Assembly: GCA_030267965.1 (NCBI GenBank)
Contig: BRYA01000015.1
Location: 1 to 63,269 of the forward strand
DNA: 63,269 nucleotides
Direction: 5' to 3'
From: Triparma columacea
Lineage: Eukaryota > Sar > Bolidophyceae > Parmales > Triparmaceae
Position 1 is the first letter of the stretch, and every line of letters starts with the position of its first letter. The notes beneath the pieces were generated by a model, which saw only the letters and a program-made list of their open reading frames with translations, had not been told where the DNA came from and made no database searches. A program made the translations under genes and the position numbers. Positions 44,465-53,948 of the stretch are shown one piece after another.

Positions 44465-44820
44465 CTGCTTTTCGTCAAATAGAATCCCCAGTCAAATCCG
44501 AACAATAATATCTTCCAAATGGCCCAGATGAGATAGAATGAAGCACTTTTCAGGCAAAAAAAATAGGGCTGTTAAACGATGATTAACGCGCTAATTCTTT
44601 GCGTACCCGTGATCTACTACCATTAATGATGGCTGCTCTTCTAGAAAATCTACAGCTACCCCTCTATCTCAAGTCAATTGACCCCACTGTCTCTCGTCGA
44701 TTGTGAATAGGGCTCTTTTTGTGGTGCAATCCCCCATTTTTCGAATTCAACGGATACTAAGATTTAACATACCAATAAAACACGTCATGTACGTCTTCAA
44801 TACTCCAACCAACACAAAAC

Positions 44821-44978
44821 ATGATTCCACACAGCGGCGGGAAGAACCTTTACAACTACGCCTATTTATCCGCCTTCCACGTATCAATACTTGTCTACAA
44901 GGTAAAGAGGGGGGGAGGAAGGGTGGGATTCAGAATTTCGTGTACGACTGCATGGAACAATATGCGGAGGAGATGTAA
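44821..44978 (+). CDS. Possible 41-residue protein
   Basis: Tentative two-exon model, 44821-44901 and 44934-44978, giving MIPHSGGKNLYNYAYLSAF then a hydrophobic stretch and NFVYDCMEQYAEEM. The intron would be only 32 bases (GTAAAG to TTCAG) and G-rich, which is short even for this window. Frame is continuous and both ends are protein-like, but nothing else supports it. Confidence 0.2.
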
Positions 44979-45265
44979 AATCGCCCAATCTAGCATTCCT
45001 CGACAAACACCGCCCTCCCCAACCCAATTTTCACAACCTCCTTCGACGTGACGGAAAAAATGAGGTAGAAGACATTGGGCTCGTGAAAGAGAACGAGCAC
45101 GTAGTGATAAGCGCCCATAATCAATCATCCACCCGGATGGCACAAGAGCAGATAAAGTGGGATCTTGCGTTGGAGGGTGATTCACGAATTCATCCAAAAG
45201 AGGCCGGGATCGTGCGTCCAGTCTAACTTTATTAATCGTCCATCATCATGTATTAAAATAGCCTT

Positions 45266-45520
45266 CTAATGCTTATATTCCCGGCTCGTGGAGTTTTTGT
45301 CTTCGTCGCCAAATGATGATATGCAATGCTCCAGCAACCCAGGGTACTTGGCTTTGAGCCCAGCTGCTTTCCCAAAGAAGGCCATTTCTTGATTTATGAC
45401 TCTCCTCTCTATTCCTTCACAACTTCCCCTCCTATACGCCTACTTATGAGTATAAGCGACACTCTCAGCTAATTTTGTTCGCGATCGGACCTCCATTGCT
45501 CTCATAATGTCCTCCCCCAT
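45266..45520 (-). pseudogene. Possible decayed small gene with in-frame TAG
   Basis: A protein-like minus-strand frame begins MGEDIMRAMEVRSRTKLAES and runs to an in-frame TAG at 45442-45440. It then resumes without frame change as AYRRGSCEGIERRV, NQEMAFFGKAAGLKAKYPGL and LEHC, to a stop at 45266. Upstream, LLRKAAGERPCKSYKTI (about 45700-45655) may be another exon. TAG is used as a normal stop by other genes here (UBE2C, myosin), so recoding is unlikely. Either a pseudogene or a missed 51-base intron (GTCCGA to AAGTAG). Family not recognised. Confidence 0.3.
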
Positions 45521-46050
45521 CTTTGCTGTCCCAACAACTTTTGTTTGAAAATGTAGAATGTGGGAGTACTAGAGATCCCCACTCTATTGGATGTCTGAGT
45601 TATCAATGTAACCCTAACCCTCATCTGCGTCCTCACGCATGTACCTATTGTTTTATAAGATTTGCATGGTCTCTCTCCCGCTGCTTTCCTTAAAAGCTCA
45701 TTTATCCCCCTTCTAAGTATCGAGACTTGACAGGAAGGTAAGGATACGGGGAAGAAGGGGGATAGAGAGGGGGTGATTGAGCTCGGGGTTGAAGAATCGA
45801 CGTATATAAGCTAATCCCATCCCACCTCTCCCCGCACTCCCTCCCTCCCAGCCAAAAACCTGGGTCAGCAGTTTATAAAGTAGTACCGAATAAGGGGTTT
45901 AGTATGGACACGAGCGATTCACACAAGATTGCACATAGATGGTACTCCTTTATTCATAAGGTAGGCCAAAAATCCACCATCAACCCCTCCACGAGGGGGG
46001 GGAGGTAGTTGAAAATCCTGATTATTCTACTCTAGCGCTCTCACAACCAT

Positions 46051-46233
46051 TTAAAACCGCATATACTGGTAAACCCGGTGGGGAGAAGGGGTGTTCGACT
46101 GACTATAATACCCCATTGGACGTTTAATCAATCTTCCTTGGTCAGGCTCATGGTGTGATTTCCTGACAATTTTAGGGTGAGCAAAACGGTTCGTAAGTAG
46201 AATTCTTGCGTACATCAGTCCTATGAACAACAT
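46051..46233 (-). CDS. Possible 60-residue membrane protein
   Basis: Open frame MLFIGLMYARILLTNRF followed by a polar tail ending HRVYQYMRF. The frame upstream of the ATG (FFTAIFTLPTVA) is also hydrophobic, consistent with one membrane helix, but a TGA closes it at about 46283. It could be a small organelle-inner-membrane subunit; no family recognised and coding status is uncertain. Confidence 0.3.
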   Translation of the reverse strand: MLFIGLMYARILLTNRFAHPKIVRKSHHEPDQGRLIKRPMGYYSQSNTPSPHRVYQYMRF

Positions 46234-46523
46234 TGCAACGGTAGGGAGCGTAAAAATCGCCGTAAAAAAAGCCGTTTTGGTGACAAATCAAATTATTGAG
46301 ATCAGGTTTTATATGAAGGTGTACGTAATTTTATATATTTTTTCGATAATTCCGTATCATACGTATAACAATACCGCTGCGCGAATTTTAAAGCTTAAAC
46401 GCCAATATCAACCTCCCCCATAACCTGAAACACAATCTATCTCATCTGGGCCAAATCCTGGTTGTCACCTGCCCTGCTTGCTGAAGTTTGACAATTCAAC
46501 CCAGATATAAGATCAACCAAGTC

Positions 46524-47717
46524 ATGGCCCTTACAATATACGGACATTGGGTATCGCAGCCGGCCCGTGCGTGTCTGTGGCTTTTGAGATTGAACGAATA
46601 TCCTTTCAATTTCAACAAGGTGGAGCCTTTGTTGGGAGGTGAGAGAAGGGGCATTTTGTTTAGGGTTGGGAGTGTAGCGACAACTCAATGGACGACTAAT
46701 AGCTAACCGTTCCCCCCCCAGGCACCAGAACTTCTGAGTACAAGGCTTTGTTTCCTACGGGGAAGGTGAGGGAATGAGCGTGGGGGTGGGGGGGGGCGGG
46801 GCGCCGCCTTGTTCGCTTCCCGCACTTCACTCACGGCCTTCTCGTCCCCACATTATACACCATTAGGCTCCCGGTCTTGTCGATGGCGATTTTAAGCTCG
46901 CGGAGGGCACGGCCATTGCGAGTTATCTGTGCGAAAAGGAGGGATGGACAAAGTGGCTCGGTGGGGAATCCCTCCAATCGAGAGCTCTCGTGAACTCGTA
47001 CCTGAGCAGCCACCACACCACTTCGAGGAACATCACGAAGAAAGTCTTCCACCCCGCCATGATGGGAGTGTTGAATGCGGAGACCCCTTTTACCGAGGAG
47101 CTTCGTGACAAGGCCGGCAAGGTAATAGAGCGTGAGAACAAGAATTTCGCCGACACCTGGCTTACGGGCAGGGGCTCGGGAGGTCGAGGAGGTTTCGTGG
47201 CTGGGTTACACGACCCCACTATCGCGGACCTTTTCGCCTACTGCGAGGTGAGGAGAAACTCTCAACTTTGAAAGCGAAAGATTCATTATAGCTAACCGCC
47301 TTCTAATGCTCCCTCCCATCGCAGTTCGCCCAGGTGAAGCAAATGGGTGTCGTGGGGGGGAAGTGGGACGTTCGGGTGGAGGATTGGATGGCTCGGATGG
47401 AGCGTATCGACCACCATGACGACGTACACCGGAGTCTCTTCAAGCTGAGGGATGTCTACCAGGCGAACGAGGAGAAGCGGAAGCAAAAGTGGGAGGTGCA
47501 GGTGTTTGAAGCATTGGACTTTGACAAAGAGGAGGGGCTGCAAAGGGAGGGGGTTGAGACGTTGCTTAAAGGGAAGAGAATTTTGGATGCCTACGACGGA
47601 ATAGAGACCCCTTTGGTTACAGATGAGAGAATTGACGAAGTTTTCAAAAAGTTTGACACCAATGGGAACGGGCAAATCGAGCACGTCGAGTTTTTGAAGT
47701 GGTACTCAGAGGCTTGA
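46524..47717 (+). CDS. Theta-class-like glutathione S-transferase fused to an EF-hand pair
   Basis: Four exons: 46524-46638, 46722-46765, 46867-47247, 47325-47717; 310 residues. The thioredoxin-like half reads LTIYGHWVSQPARACLWLLR, PTGKAPGLVDGDFKLAEGTAI, with the theta-type S-Q-P-x-R active site and the E-(S/G)-x-A-I glutathione-binding turn. The helical half has SYLSSHHTTSRNITKKV. Exon 4 continues past the normal GST end (~240) into two EF-hand units: a degenerate one (VFEALDFDKEEGLQREG) and a canonical loop, FDTNGNGQIEHVEF. This suggests Ca-linked control of a GST or a GST-derived sensor. Converges on ATG16 across the N gap. Confidence 0.87.
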
Positions 47718-47773
47718 TGAGTGTGGTAGGCGCGTTTGTGATAGGAGGGGGGGGAGGGGGGGGGGGGGGGGGG

Positions 47774-47885
47774 NNNNNNNNNNNNNNNNNNNNNNNNNNN
47801 NNNNNNNNNNNNNNNNNNNNNNNNNNNNNNNNNNNNNNNNNNNNNNNNNNNNNNNNNNNNNNNNNNNNNNNNNNNNNNNNNNNNN
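47774..47885. other. Assembly gap (112 N) between poly-G and poly-C
   Basis: Left flank on the plus strand is a long G-run, right flank a long C-run. The 3' end of the ATG16 gene must lie in or next to it. Confidence 0.98.
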
Positions 47886-47927
47886 TTTCCCCCCCCCCCC
47901 CCCCCCCCCCCCCACCCATATTCTCAC

Positions 47928-50043
47928 CTGATGTTACCTGGTTCTCCCCCGCCCCCCACGCGACTCCCGTAACCGGTCCCCTATGTCCCCCCAGTCTAGT
48001 AACAAGTCTCTCCTTCGCAATATCGAACACGAACAAATCCCCCGTCCCTCCCCCCGCCGCCACGTTCTTCCCGTCCGGGCTGATCGCGAAGCTACCCCAC
48101 GCCTGGGGGGGCCTGAACTCAGGGTGCTGCAAAGTGTGGAGAACCTTACCGACCCTGAGGTCCATAACCTTTATGTCACCACCACGACCCATGGTAACAA
48201 CGACGCTCTCGTCCTTTCCGTATCTGATGAAAGTGGCAGGACCTGAGTGTACCCCGGTGAGGTTAGCGGCTACGCTTCCAGTCTTAACGTCCCAAATTCG
48301 CACGCCACCGTCCTGGTGGCTGGTGGCGAATGTACCCTTCTCAACCTTGGGAGCGTCCATGCAGTTTATCTGACTCTTCTGCCTGTACGTGGGGGGGGGG
48401 GGGGAGAGAATGGGGGGGCAAAGGTAGGTTCGTGCGTTAGCCCTTCCTAATTTTTTTTGCAGTTTCGTTATTTGCAGCTTTCCTTTTTACCCACCGCTCC
48501 CTCCCCCCCACCCCCCCCCCTTCTTCTCACCTAATAGTACCCACAACAGTCCCCCCCCCCCTTCCTAGGTCCCATACCTTGACCGTCCTATCCTGGCTCG
48601 CCGATAGTAGGTTAGTCGCCGATCCCTGCATGCATCTAACGGCTGTAACCTTGGCCCCGTGACCCTGGAGGGTTAGAGTAGGCTTTAGGATGGAAGCTCC
48701 GGCTGAAGAGGAAGAGGAGGAGGAGGCGTAGACGGATATGGTCTTATCGACGGAACCGACTGCTGATATTTGCAAGGAAATATCCCCGCAAAGCAACGGC
48801 TGGAGCCCGCGGCCGCCGCCGGGGGTAAGGGAAGCTTTAACCGTGCCTTTACAAACGATCTTAGCGGTACCGTCTGAGCTCGTTGTTAATACGGTATCCG
48901 GGTCGGAGGACGATAACGTCAGGGAGGTGACCTCCGTTGTGTGCGGTCTGATTAGGGCCTTTAGGGAGGTCGGTATAACTGTGGTGTCAGAGAGGAAGAA
49001 TGCCTCGCCTGCAGATCCCCTTTGCCCTGCGCTCTCCTCCATGAATGCCTTGACAGGGTCCTCAGTACCGAGCTTTCTCTCGAGCTCCTTTATCCTCCTG
49101 TCCTTATCCTCCCCCTGCTCCCTCAGCCACGCGCACTCCTTAACAACCCGGTCGAGCATCTCAGTTATGTTCTGGACCTGCTCGGCGCATTTAACCTTCT
49201 CAGACATCACCCTCTCGAGCATCGCGTTCTCGCCACTGTGGGCTAAATCCCTCTCCGACCTGAACCTTGAGCATTCCAACCTAGAAGTCTCTAGCTCGTC
49301 GTGAAGCGCTTTCATGCTTGCTTTTGAAACCTCCCGGTCTGCGGTTAGTGAGGATATGGTCGCGGAGTGTAGGGATAACTTTCGGGAGGATTTTAGGAGC
49401 TGTGATTCGAGGGTAGACACGCGGAGACGGAGGGTTGTTACCTCCTCGCCTAAACGGAGGGCTGCGGAGGATGAGGTTGGGGGGGGGGGAGAGGGGGGGG
49501 AAGGGGAAGGAGAGGAAAAAGGGGGGAGGGAACTGGTAGAGGTGGTGGAGGTACGGAGCTGGAGATGGAGGGAGGTGTTCTCGTCCTGAGGGGGGGGAGG
49601 GGGGGGGGGGTTAGTATTTAGTAGTGTGTTGCATTTGGCTTTGTCCATTCTCACCTTCATGGCCTTGTTCTGTAAGGGTGTCAGGGGTGGGGGTATAAGG
49701 TGGAGTGGTGTGTGAGTGTGTGTGTTGATGTTTGGTTTGTGTGAGAAGTGTTCCTAGTCCCAAAAACAAAGGTCCAGGTAGGTGTGGATGTAATCCTCGT
49801 TGTCTCAATTTTTGGCCTTCCTCAATTGCTGTTCTTCTTCCTCAATTGGTTGCTGCTCATCGCTCTACTCAATTGCTTGCTGCTCATCGCGCTGCTCATC
49901 GCTGTACTTACCTCTCTCTTGAGTTCCCTTATTGTGGATCTTAATGATGATGATACATTTAATACTTCTATATATGGATATGTTTCAAATGAGTTACGCT
50001 CGTTTATAGAACCAAGGAGAGAGAATACGGGTGAGGACATCAT
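47928..50043 (-). CDS. ATG16: Autophagy protein ATG16 (coiled coil plus WD40), 3' end missing
   Basis: Exons 50043-49912, 49669-49655 (15-base microexon, NKAMK), 49585-48531, 48382-47928; about 552 residues so far, continuing into the N gap. The N-terminal helix (NERNSFETYPYIEVL) matches the ATG5-binding helix. A coiled coil follows (LRSTIRELKRENKAMKDENT, then about 150-300). WD40 repeats start near LIRPHTTEVTSLTLSSSD; ISPDGKNVAAGGGTGDLFVFD and VTGVAWG match the last blades of ATG16L1, so only a few residues are missing. Role: with ATG12-ATG5, directs ATG8 lipidation. The start is uncertain because the leader is (ATGAG)n repeat. Confidence 0.85.
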
Positions 50044-50412
50044 GAGATGAGATGAGATGAGATGAGAGGAGAGGAGACAAGAGTGGAAGGGAAGCAATTC
50101 CTCGAGCAGCAAGGAAGGATTAACTTTCAAAGGCTCAAGTAACACCTTTGACAGAGCGTATGTGCAGATTGCTTGATATGATAGTGTATTTGCTGGTGTA
50201 TTCAATTCGTTATTTGTCAGTATTTGGTGTTTATTTGAAATAAATAAGGAGGACAGAAAAGGAAGGCAAAATTCCTCCAGACCCCTTATATTCCATTTTG
50301 GCTCCATTTTAGCTACATTTTATCTGTATTTAGTCATACTTAGTCATCCTACACCTATCCTACACCTAACATCTTATACATATCTATACATCTATAGTAA
50401 TAAGGGATAAAT
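50044..50412. promoter_or_regulatory. Divergent intergenic region with (ATGAG)n
   Basis: Lies between ATG16 and the unknown membrane protein. Begins with about five ATGAG/AGATG units at 50042-50070, then turns AT-rich with two CCTACACCTA-type repeats near 50350. Confidence 0.5.
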
Positions 50413-52053
50413 ATGAGGAAGCTAATCGACACTATTTCCATCTACCTCATTATATCACAATACATACAATACACAACAGCTATAATACCATCATACGTAC
50501 CATCGCACACACCATCATACACACCATCATACACATCAATCTCTACTACACAATGTACTAAAGCTAAAGGGAGGAGCGATGGAAGCTTGAGGAGCATCAG
50601 CTGTCCCATAAAGTCACAGACCAGCGGGTTTAAAAGGTTGGATAGGACAAGGTTAGGAATGGCTACGGATCCTTCATCCTCTCCTAGAAAACCTCGACGT
50701 AAGCGTGGTCAAGGTGGTGATGATAATAATAGTAATCACAACAATGTGACATTGGTAGGCTCTCTCGTCACCCGTTCCAACCTCAAATGGCACGTCGGTC
50801 AAGTAAGCACACGGGGCCTGTTCAGGATCCTCGACCTAACAGGCGAGCGTTACGACGTTCTGACTGGGAGGGTTGCTTTGGAGGATTTCGTAGTAAAAGT
50901 TGGGTCAGGGAGGGGTGAAGATTGGTACTCTTCAGTTACGATGATCATCACGTCTGACCAGGGTGACGGGGCTAGGGCGGCTGTTAGGGGTGCGGTTGGT
51001 AAGGTTAAGGAGGCGGGGAGGAAAGGACTTAGGAGAGTGGGACTAGAGATTAGCAGGGTAGGGATGGGGGAGGAGGGGGAGGAGGAGGTTATTGTTACAC
51101 CGGTACCAAGGAGGGGGTGGGGGGAGGAAGGGGTTATTGATGTTAAGGCGGAAGAGGGGGGGGGAGAGGGACTTAGGTTGGAGGGGGGGAAGGAGGATAT
51201 GAGGATCAAGGTTGGGGAGGGTTGGGAGGGAGGGGAGACGACTGAGGGGAAGACGACGGGGAAAAATCCTACCCCTTCTCCTCCTACCCCCGCAACACCC
51301 AAGAGGAAACCGAAAACAACGAGGAAAATTACGACGAGGATGAAAAATCAGCCTGTGGCACCTCAGAACAGGCCGAGGAGGGCACCATCGGGAGGTCCAT
51401 CTTTGCCTTTAGGTCGGATTGAACTTCTGGGGGATAGGGAGTTTGAGATGTTCGTCAGGGACGGGCTTTCAGACTCTGAGGGGATACTCAAAGAGGACGA
51501 TGAAATTTGGGGGAAGGAAGTCAGGGAGAAGATAGAGAGACTGGGGGTGGTGGGAAAGGGGGGGGAGGTGGTGGGGGTGGGGAAGAGGGTGAGGAGCAGG
51601 GATGAGGGAAACTGGGGAGGAGACGGGAGCGTGCTGAGCCTATTTTGGCCGACTTTTGAAAGCACCAAGGGGGGGACGAGGAGGAAGGGGGGAGGGGGGA
51701 GGAAGGGGGGCCCGCTGAGCTTCATAACGAAGGACCCCGCTTATTTGAGGATAAGACACAGGAGCAATTCAGTGACCCTCGCGAGCATGTGCTTGCTGTT
51801 GGTCGTCAGGCTGACGGTCAAGGCCATGGTAGCCGTCGTCACGTGGTGCAGTCTCAACCAGGCCGTCCCTCGCTACGCCATCAGCCTAGCGCTAGGGAGC
51901 CTGGGGCTGTGCGTGAGGGGGGATAAGAACTGGAGGATGTGGATGCTCACGGGAGTCGTCGCTTGCAGGCTATTCAGCGAGGGAGTACACGGGCTGAGGG
52001 AGGGGGACTGGGATGACGTGGAGAGGTGGGGCGGAGGAGGAGGAGAGGAGTAG
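50413..52053 (+). CDS. Unknown protein with signal peptide and C-terminal membrane helices
   Basis: Single exon, 546 residues. The N-terminus (TISIYLIISQYIQYTTAIIP) resembles a signal peptide and is followed by tandem S-Y-x-P-S-H-T-P / P-S-Y-T repeats and a basic segment, possibly organelle targeting. A conserved-looking block, LKWHVGQVSTRGLFRILDL to SSVTMIITSDQ, precedes a long Gly/Glu low-complexity region. Two or three hydrophobic helices lie near the C-terminus (ASMCLLLVVRLTV, AISLALGSLGLCV, WMLTGVVACRLF). A downstream in-frame ATG (MATDPSSS) is an alternative start that would remove the leader. Family not recognised. Confidence 0.75.
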   Translation: MRKLIDTISIYLIISQYIQYTTAIIPSYVPSHTPSYTPSYTSISTTQCTKAKGRSDGSLRSISCPIKSQTSGFKRLDRTRLGMATDPSSSPRKPRRKRGQGGDDNNSNHNNVTLVGSLVTRSNLKWHVGQVSTRGLFRILDLTGERYDVLTGRVALEDFVVKVGSGRGEDWYSSVTMIITSDQGDGARAAVRGAVGKVKEAGRKGLRRVGLEISRVGMGEEGEEEVIVTPVPRRGWGEEGVIDVKAEEGGGEGLRLEGGKEDMRIKVGEGWEGGETTEGKTTGKNPTPSPPTPATPKRKPKTTRKITTRMKNQPVAPQNRPRRAPSGGPSLPLGRIELLGDREFEMFVRDGLSDSEGILKEDDEIWGKEVREKIERLGVVGKGGEVVGVGKRVRSRDEGNWGGDGSVLSLFWPTFESTKGGTRRKGGGGRKGGPLSFITKDPAYLRIRHRSNSVTLASMCLLLVVRLTVKAMVAVVTWCSLNQAVPRYAISLALGSLGLCVRGDKNWRMWMLTGVVACRLFSEGVHGLREGDWDDVERWGGGGGEE

Positions 52054-52882
52054 TGGGTTAAGGATGTAGAAAATTTAGCGACCTCTAGCAATAGCATAAG
52101 TGCCTCTGGATCTTACCAGTTGCCCCAAACCAAAACGCCATTGAAATCTTTCTCCATCACTTTGTTGGAAGGACTGGCGAGTAAAGAAAAACAGATTTTA
52201 TACCACAAATGAAAACCAACGTTATTAGAGAGGAGAGTGAAAGCGGGAGGTGTAAGACTGTTATCTGAATATGGTGAGAGTTGCCAGCCATTCTCAATTC
52301 TGAACAAATTTGGACCAATTTCACAATTTTTTTTTGACAATTTCTCTAAAGCTTCTAAAGGACGTAATAGACATACATAGATTTTATTTTTGATTGTTAT
52401 ATATTTTGATATAGTTTTAGTGATTATAAAATCATATTAAAGATTTTAGTACTAAAATTTTTTATATTTCATATGTATTTTTATAATATCAAAATCTTTT
52501 AATAATCTTTTTATACATGCATATATATAATACACAAAATTCAAATAACCTCAACAAAATTTAAATTTTCATATAAAGTATATCTCCAAAACTTAAATTC
52601 ATATTCCTGATTTATTCATGATCATATAATTGAAATTATTTTAATTCATAGTTTACTTTATATATAATATTATCCAAAATTAAATCCCACAGAACGATTT
52701 TGGACGATTTTGGAACAATTTTTGTTTGTTGTTGTCAGACTGTAAATATACATATCTAATCGCCAACACTAGCCTCGAACAATTAACTACAACCCTATTC
52801 ACCAACCACACCACTCATTATCCCCAAAAGCACCAAAAAAGGGAAGGTACAACTACAACCTCGAAGCCAGGTCAGCACGACG
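52054..52882. other. AT-rich island
   Basis: Bases about 52370-52690 are extremely AT-rich (TATATATAATATT, TTTTATAATATC), unlike any other stretch here. A direct repeat ACGATTTTGG occurs twice at 52694-52713. No coding frame. Could be an organelle-DNA insertion, an origin-like or matrix region, or an old element. Confidence 0.7.
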
Positions 52883-53866
52883 ATGAAAATTCTCTCTGTT
52901 CTCCTATTTTTCGTGACCGTGGGTTGTACAACAAGTTTTCAATTGCCCCCCCGTGGTATTTATGGGCAGGCTCGCACGATTGTTTCTCAGCTTCATCTCA
53001 TAAAAGATGAATTTCCTCAAGACCTCAATCCATACCAGACTCTACGCTTGGACAGGGGGGCTAGCGCTGACGAAATCAAGGTGAGACGGCAAAGCAGCAT
53101 CCAAAACGATGCTCACGCGGGCTTAAGCCCTAACCCCTTGACACATCGCTCGTTTGCAGAAAAATTACCGAGAACTCTCAAAAAAATATCACGCTGATTC
53201 AGTTTATCAGCGCTCGGTGCTCCCCGGAGGCTGTACTGATGTTGATGATGTGAGAAATGAGTGGCAAAAGGTGAGAATCAGCAGAGGCAGAACGCAAATA
53301 TCCTCCCGCTAACCCCCCTTCCCCCTCCTCTAACAGATCAAGCTCTCCTACGAGTTGCTGTCCGATCGCAAGCGGAGGCTGAGGTGGGATCGGATGAATC
53401 TCGCCGACGACCCTGGTGCTGCCGCTGGTCGGGCTGTGCTCGGTTTGGTTGGGAGTGGGTTGGGGTTGGTTGGGAAGGGAGTGTTTATGGGAGCGAGCAT
53501 AGCTCTTGAAGCTCTTACCTCGGATGAGGAGGATGACGACGAGCCCAAAGTCGAGGTCGGAAAAGGGTGAGAATGGGAAATTTCCAATTCGTGCAAATCA
53601 AATTCTAACGCAACTCTGACGTAACTGTCCCCCCTATATCTCCCCTGATCGCAGTGAGGGCGGGCCTTCTTCCTCCTCCAGTACCCCTCTTCCACCCTTC
53701 CCACAAAAGATAACCCGAAGGCAGAAGGAGCGAGGTGAGAAAATGTCCTTCTCACCAGAACCCGCCACCTCAATAATACTAATCGCCCCCCCCACCCCCA
53801 ATCCCCAATCCCCCCCCACCTCTTTCAGTGCTGAAAGCGGTGGGGTCGCTAAACAATTTACGATAA
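52883..53866 (+). CDS. Plastid-targeted J-domain-like protein with HAD instead of HPD
   Basis: Five exons: 52883-53080, 53160-53270, 53337-53566, 53655-53734, 53829-53866; 218 residues. A signal peptide (MKILSVLLFFVTVGCTTSF) ends in T-T-S-F-Q-L-P, resembling the ASAFAP cleavage site of red-plastid presequences. The J-like domain has LNPYQTLRLDRGASADEIKK, KKYHADSV and a long loop, then WQKIKLSYELLSDRKRRLRWD. The invariant HPD is HAD, so it probably does not stimulate Hsp70 normally. A Gly-rich helix (AAAGRAVLGLVGSGLGLVGK) follows. Likely a stromal or thylakoid J-like scaffold. Confidence 0.82.
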
Positions 53867-53948
53867 TCATTTTCATCTCAAAATTGCGTCTTTGTTCCCC
53901 CCCCCCCACCCCCCCTACCCCAACCCCTCCGACCCCCACACACCCCAT

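Larger units (their letters stand above)
44465..46523. other. Gene-poor 2-kb region
   Basis: Largest gap in the window, less GC-rich than its surroundings. Three weak candidates for small or decayed genes are listed separately (44821-44978, 45266-45520, 46051-46233). I found no tRNA-like or snRNA-like structure by eye. Confidence 0.5.
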
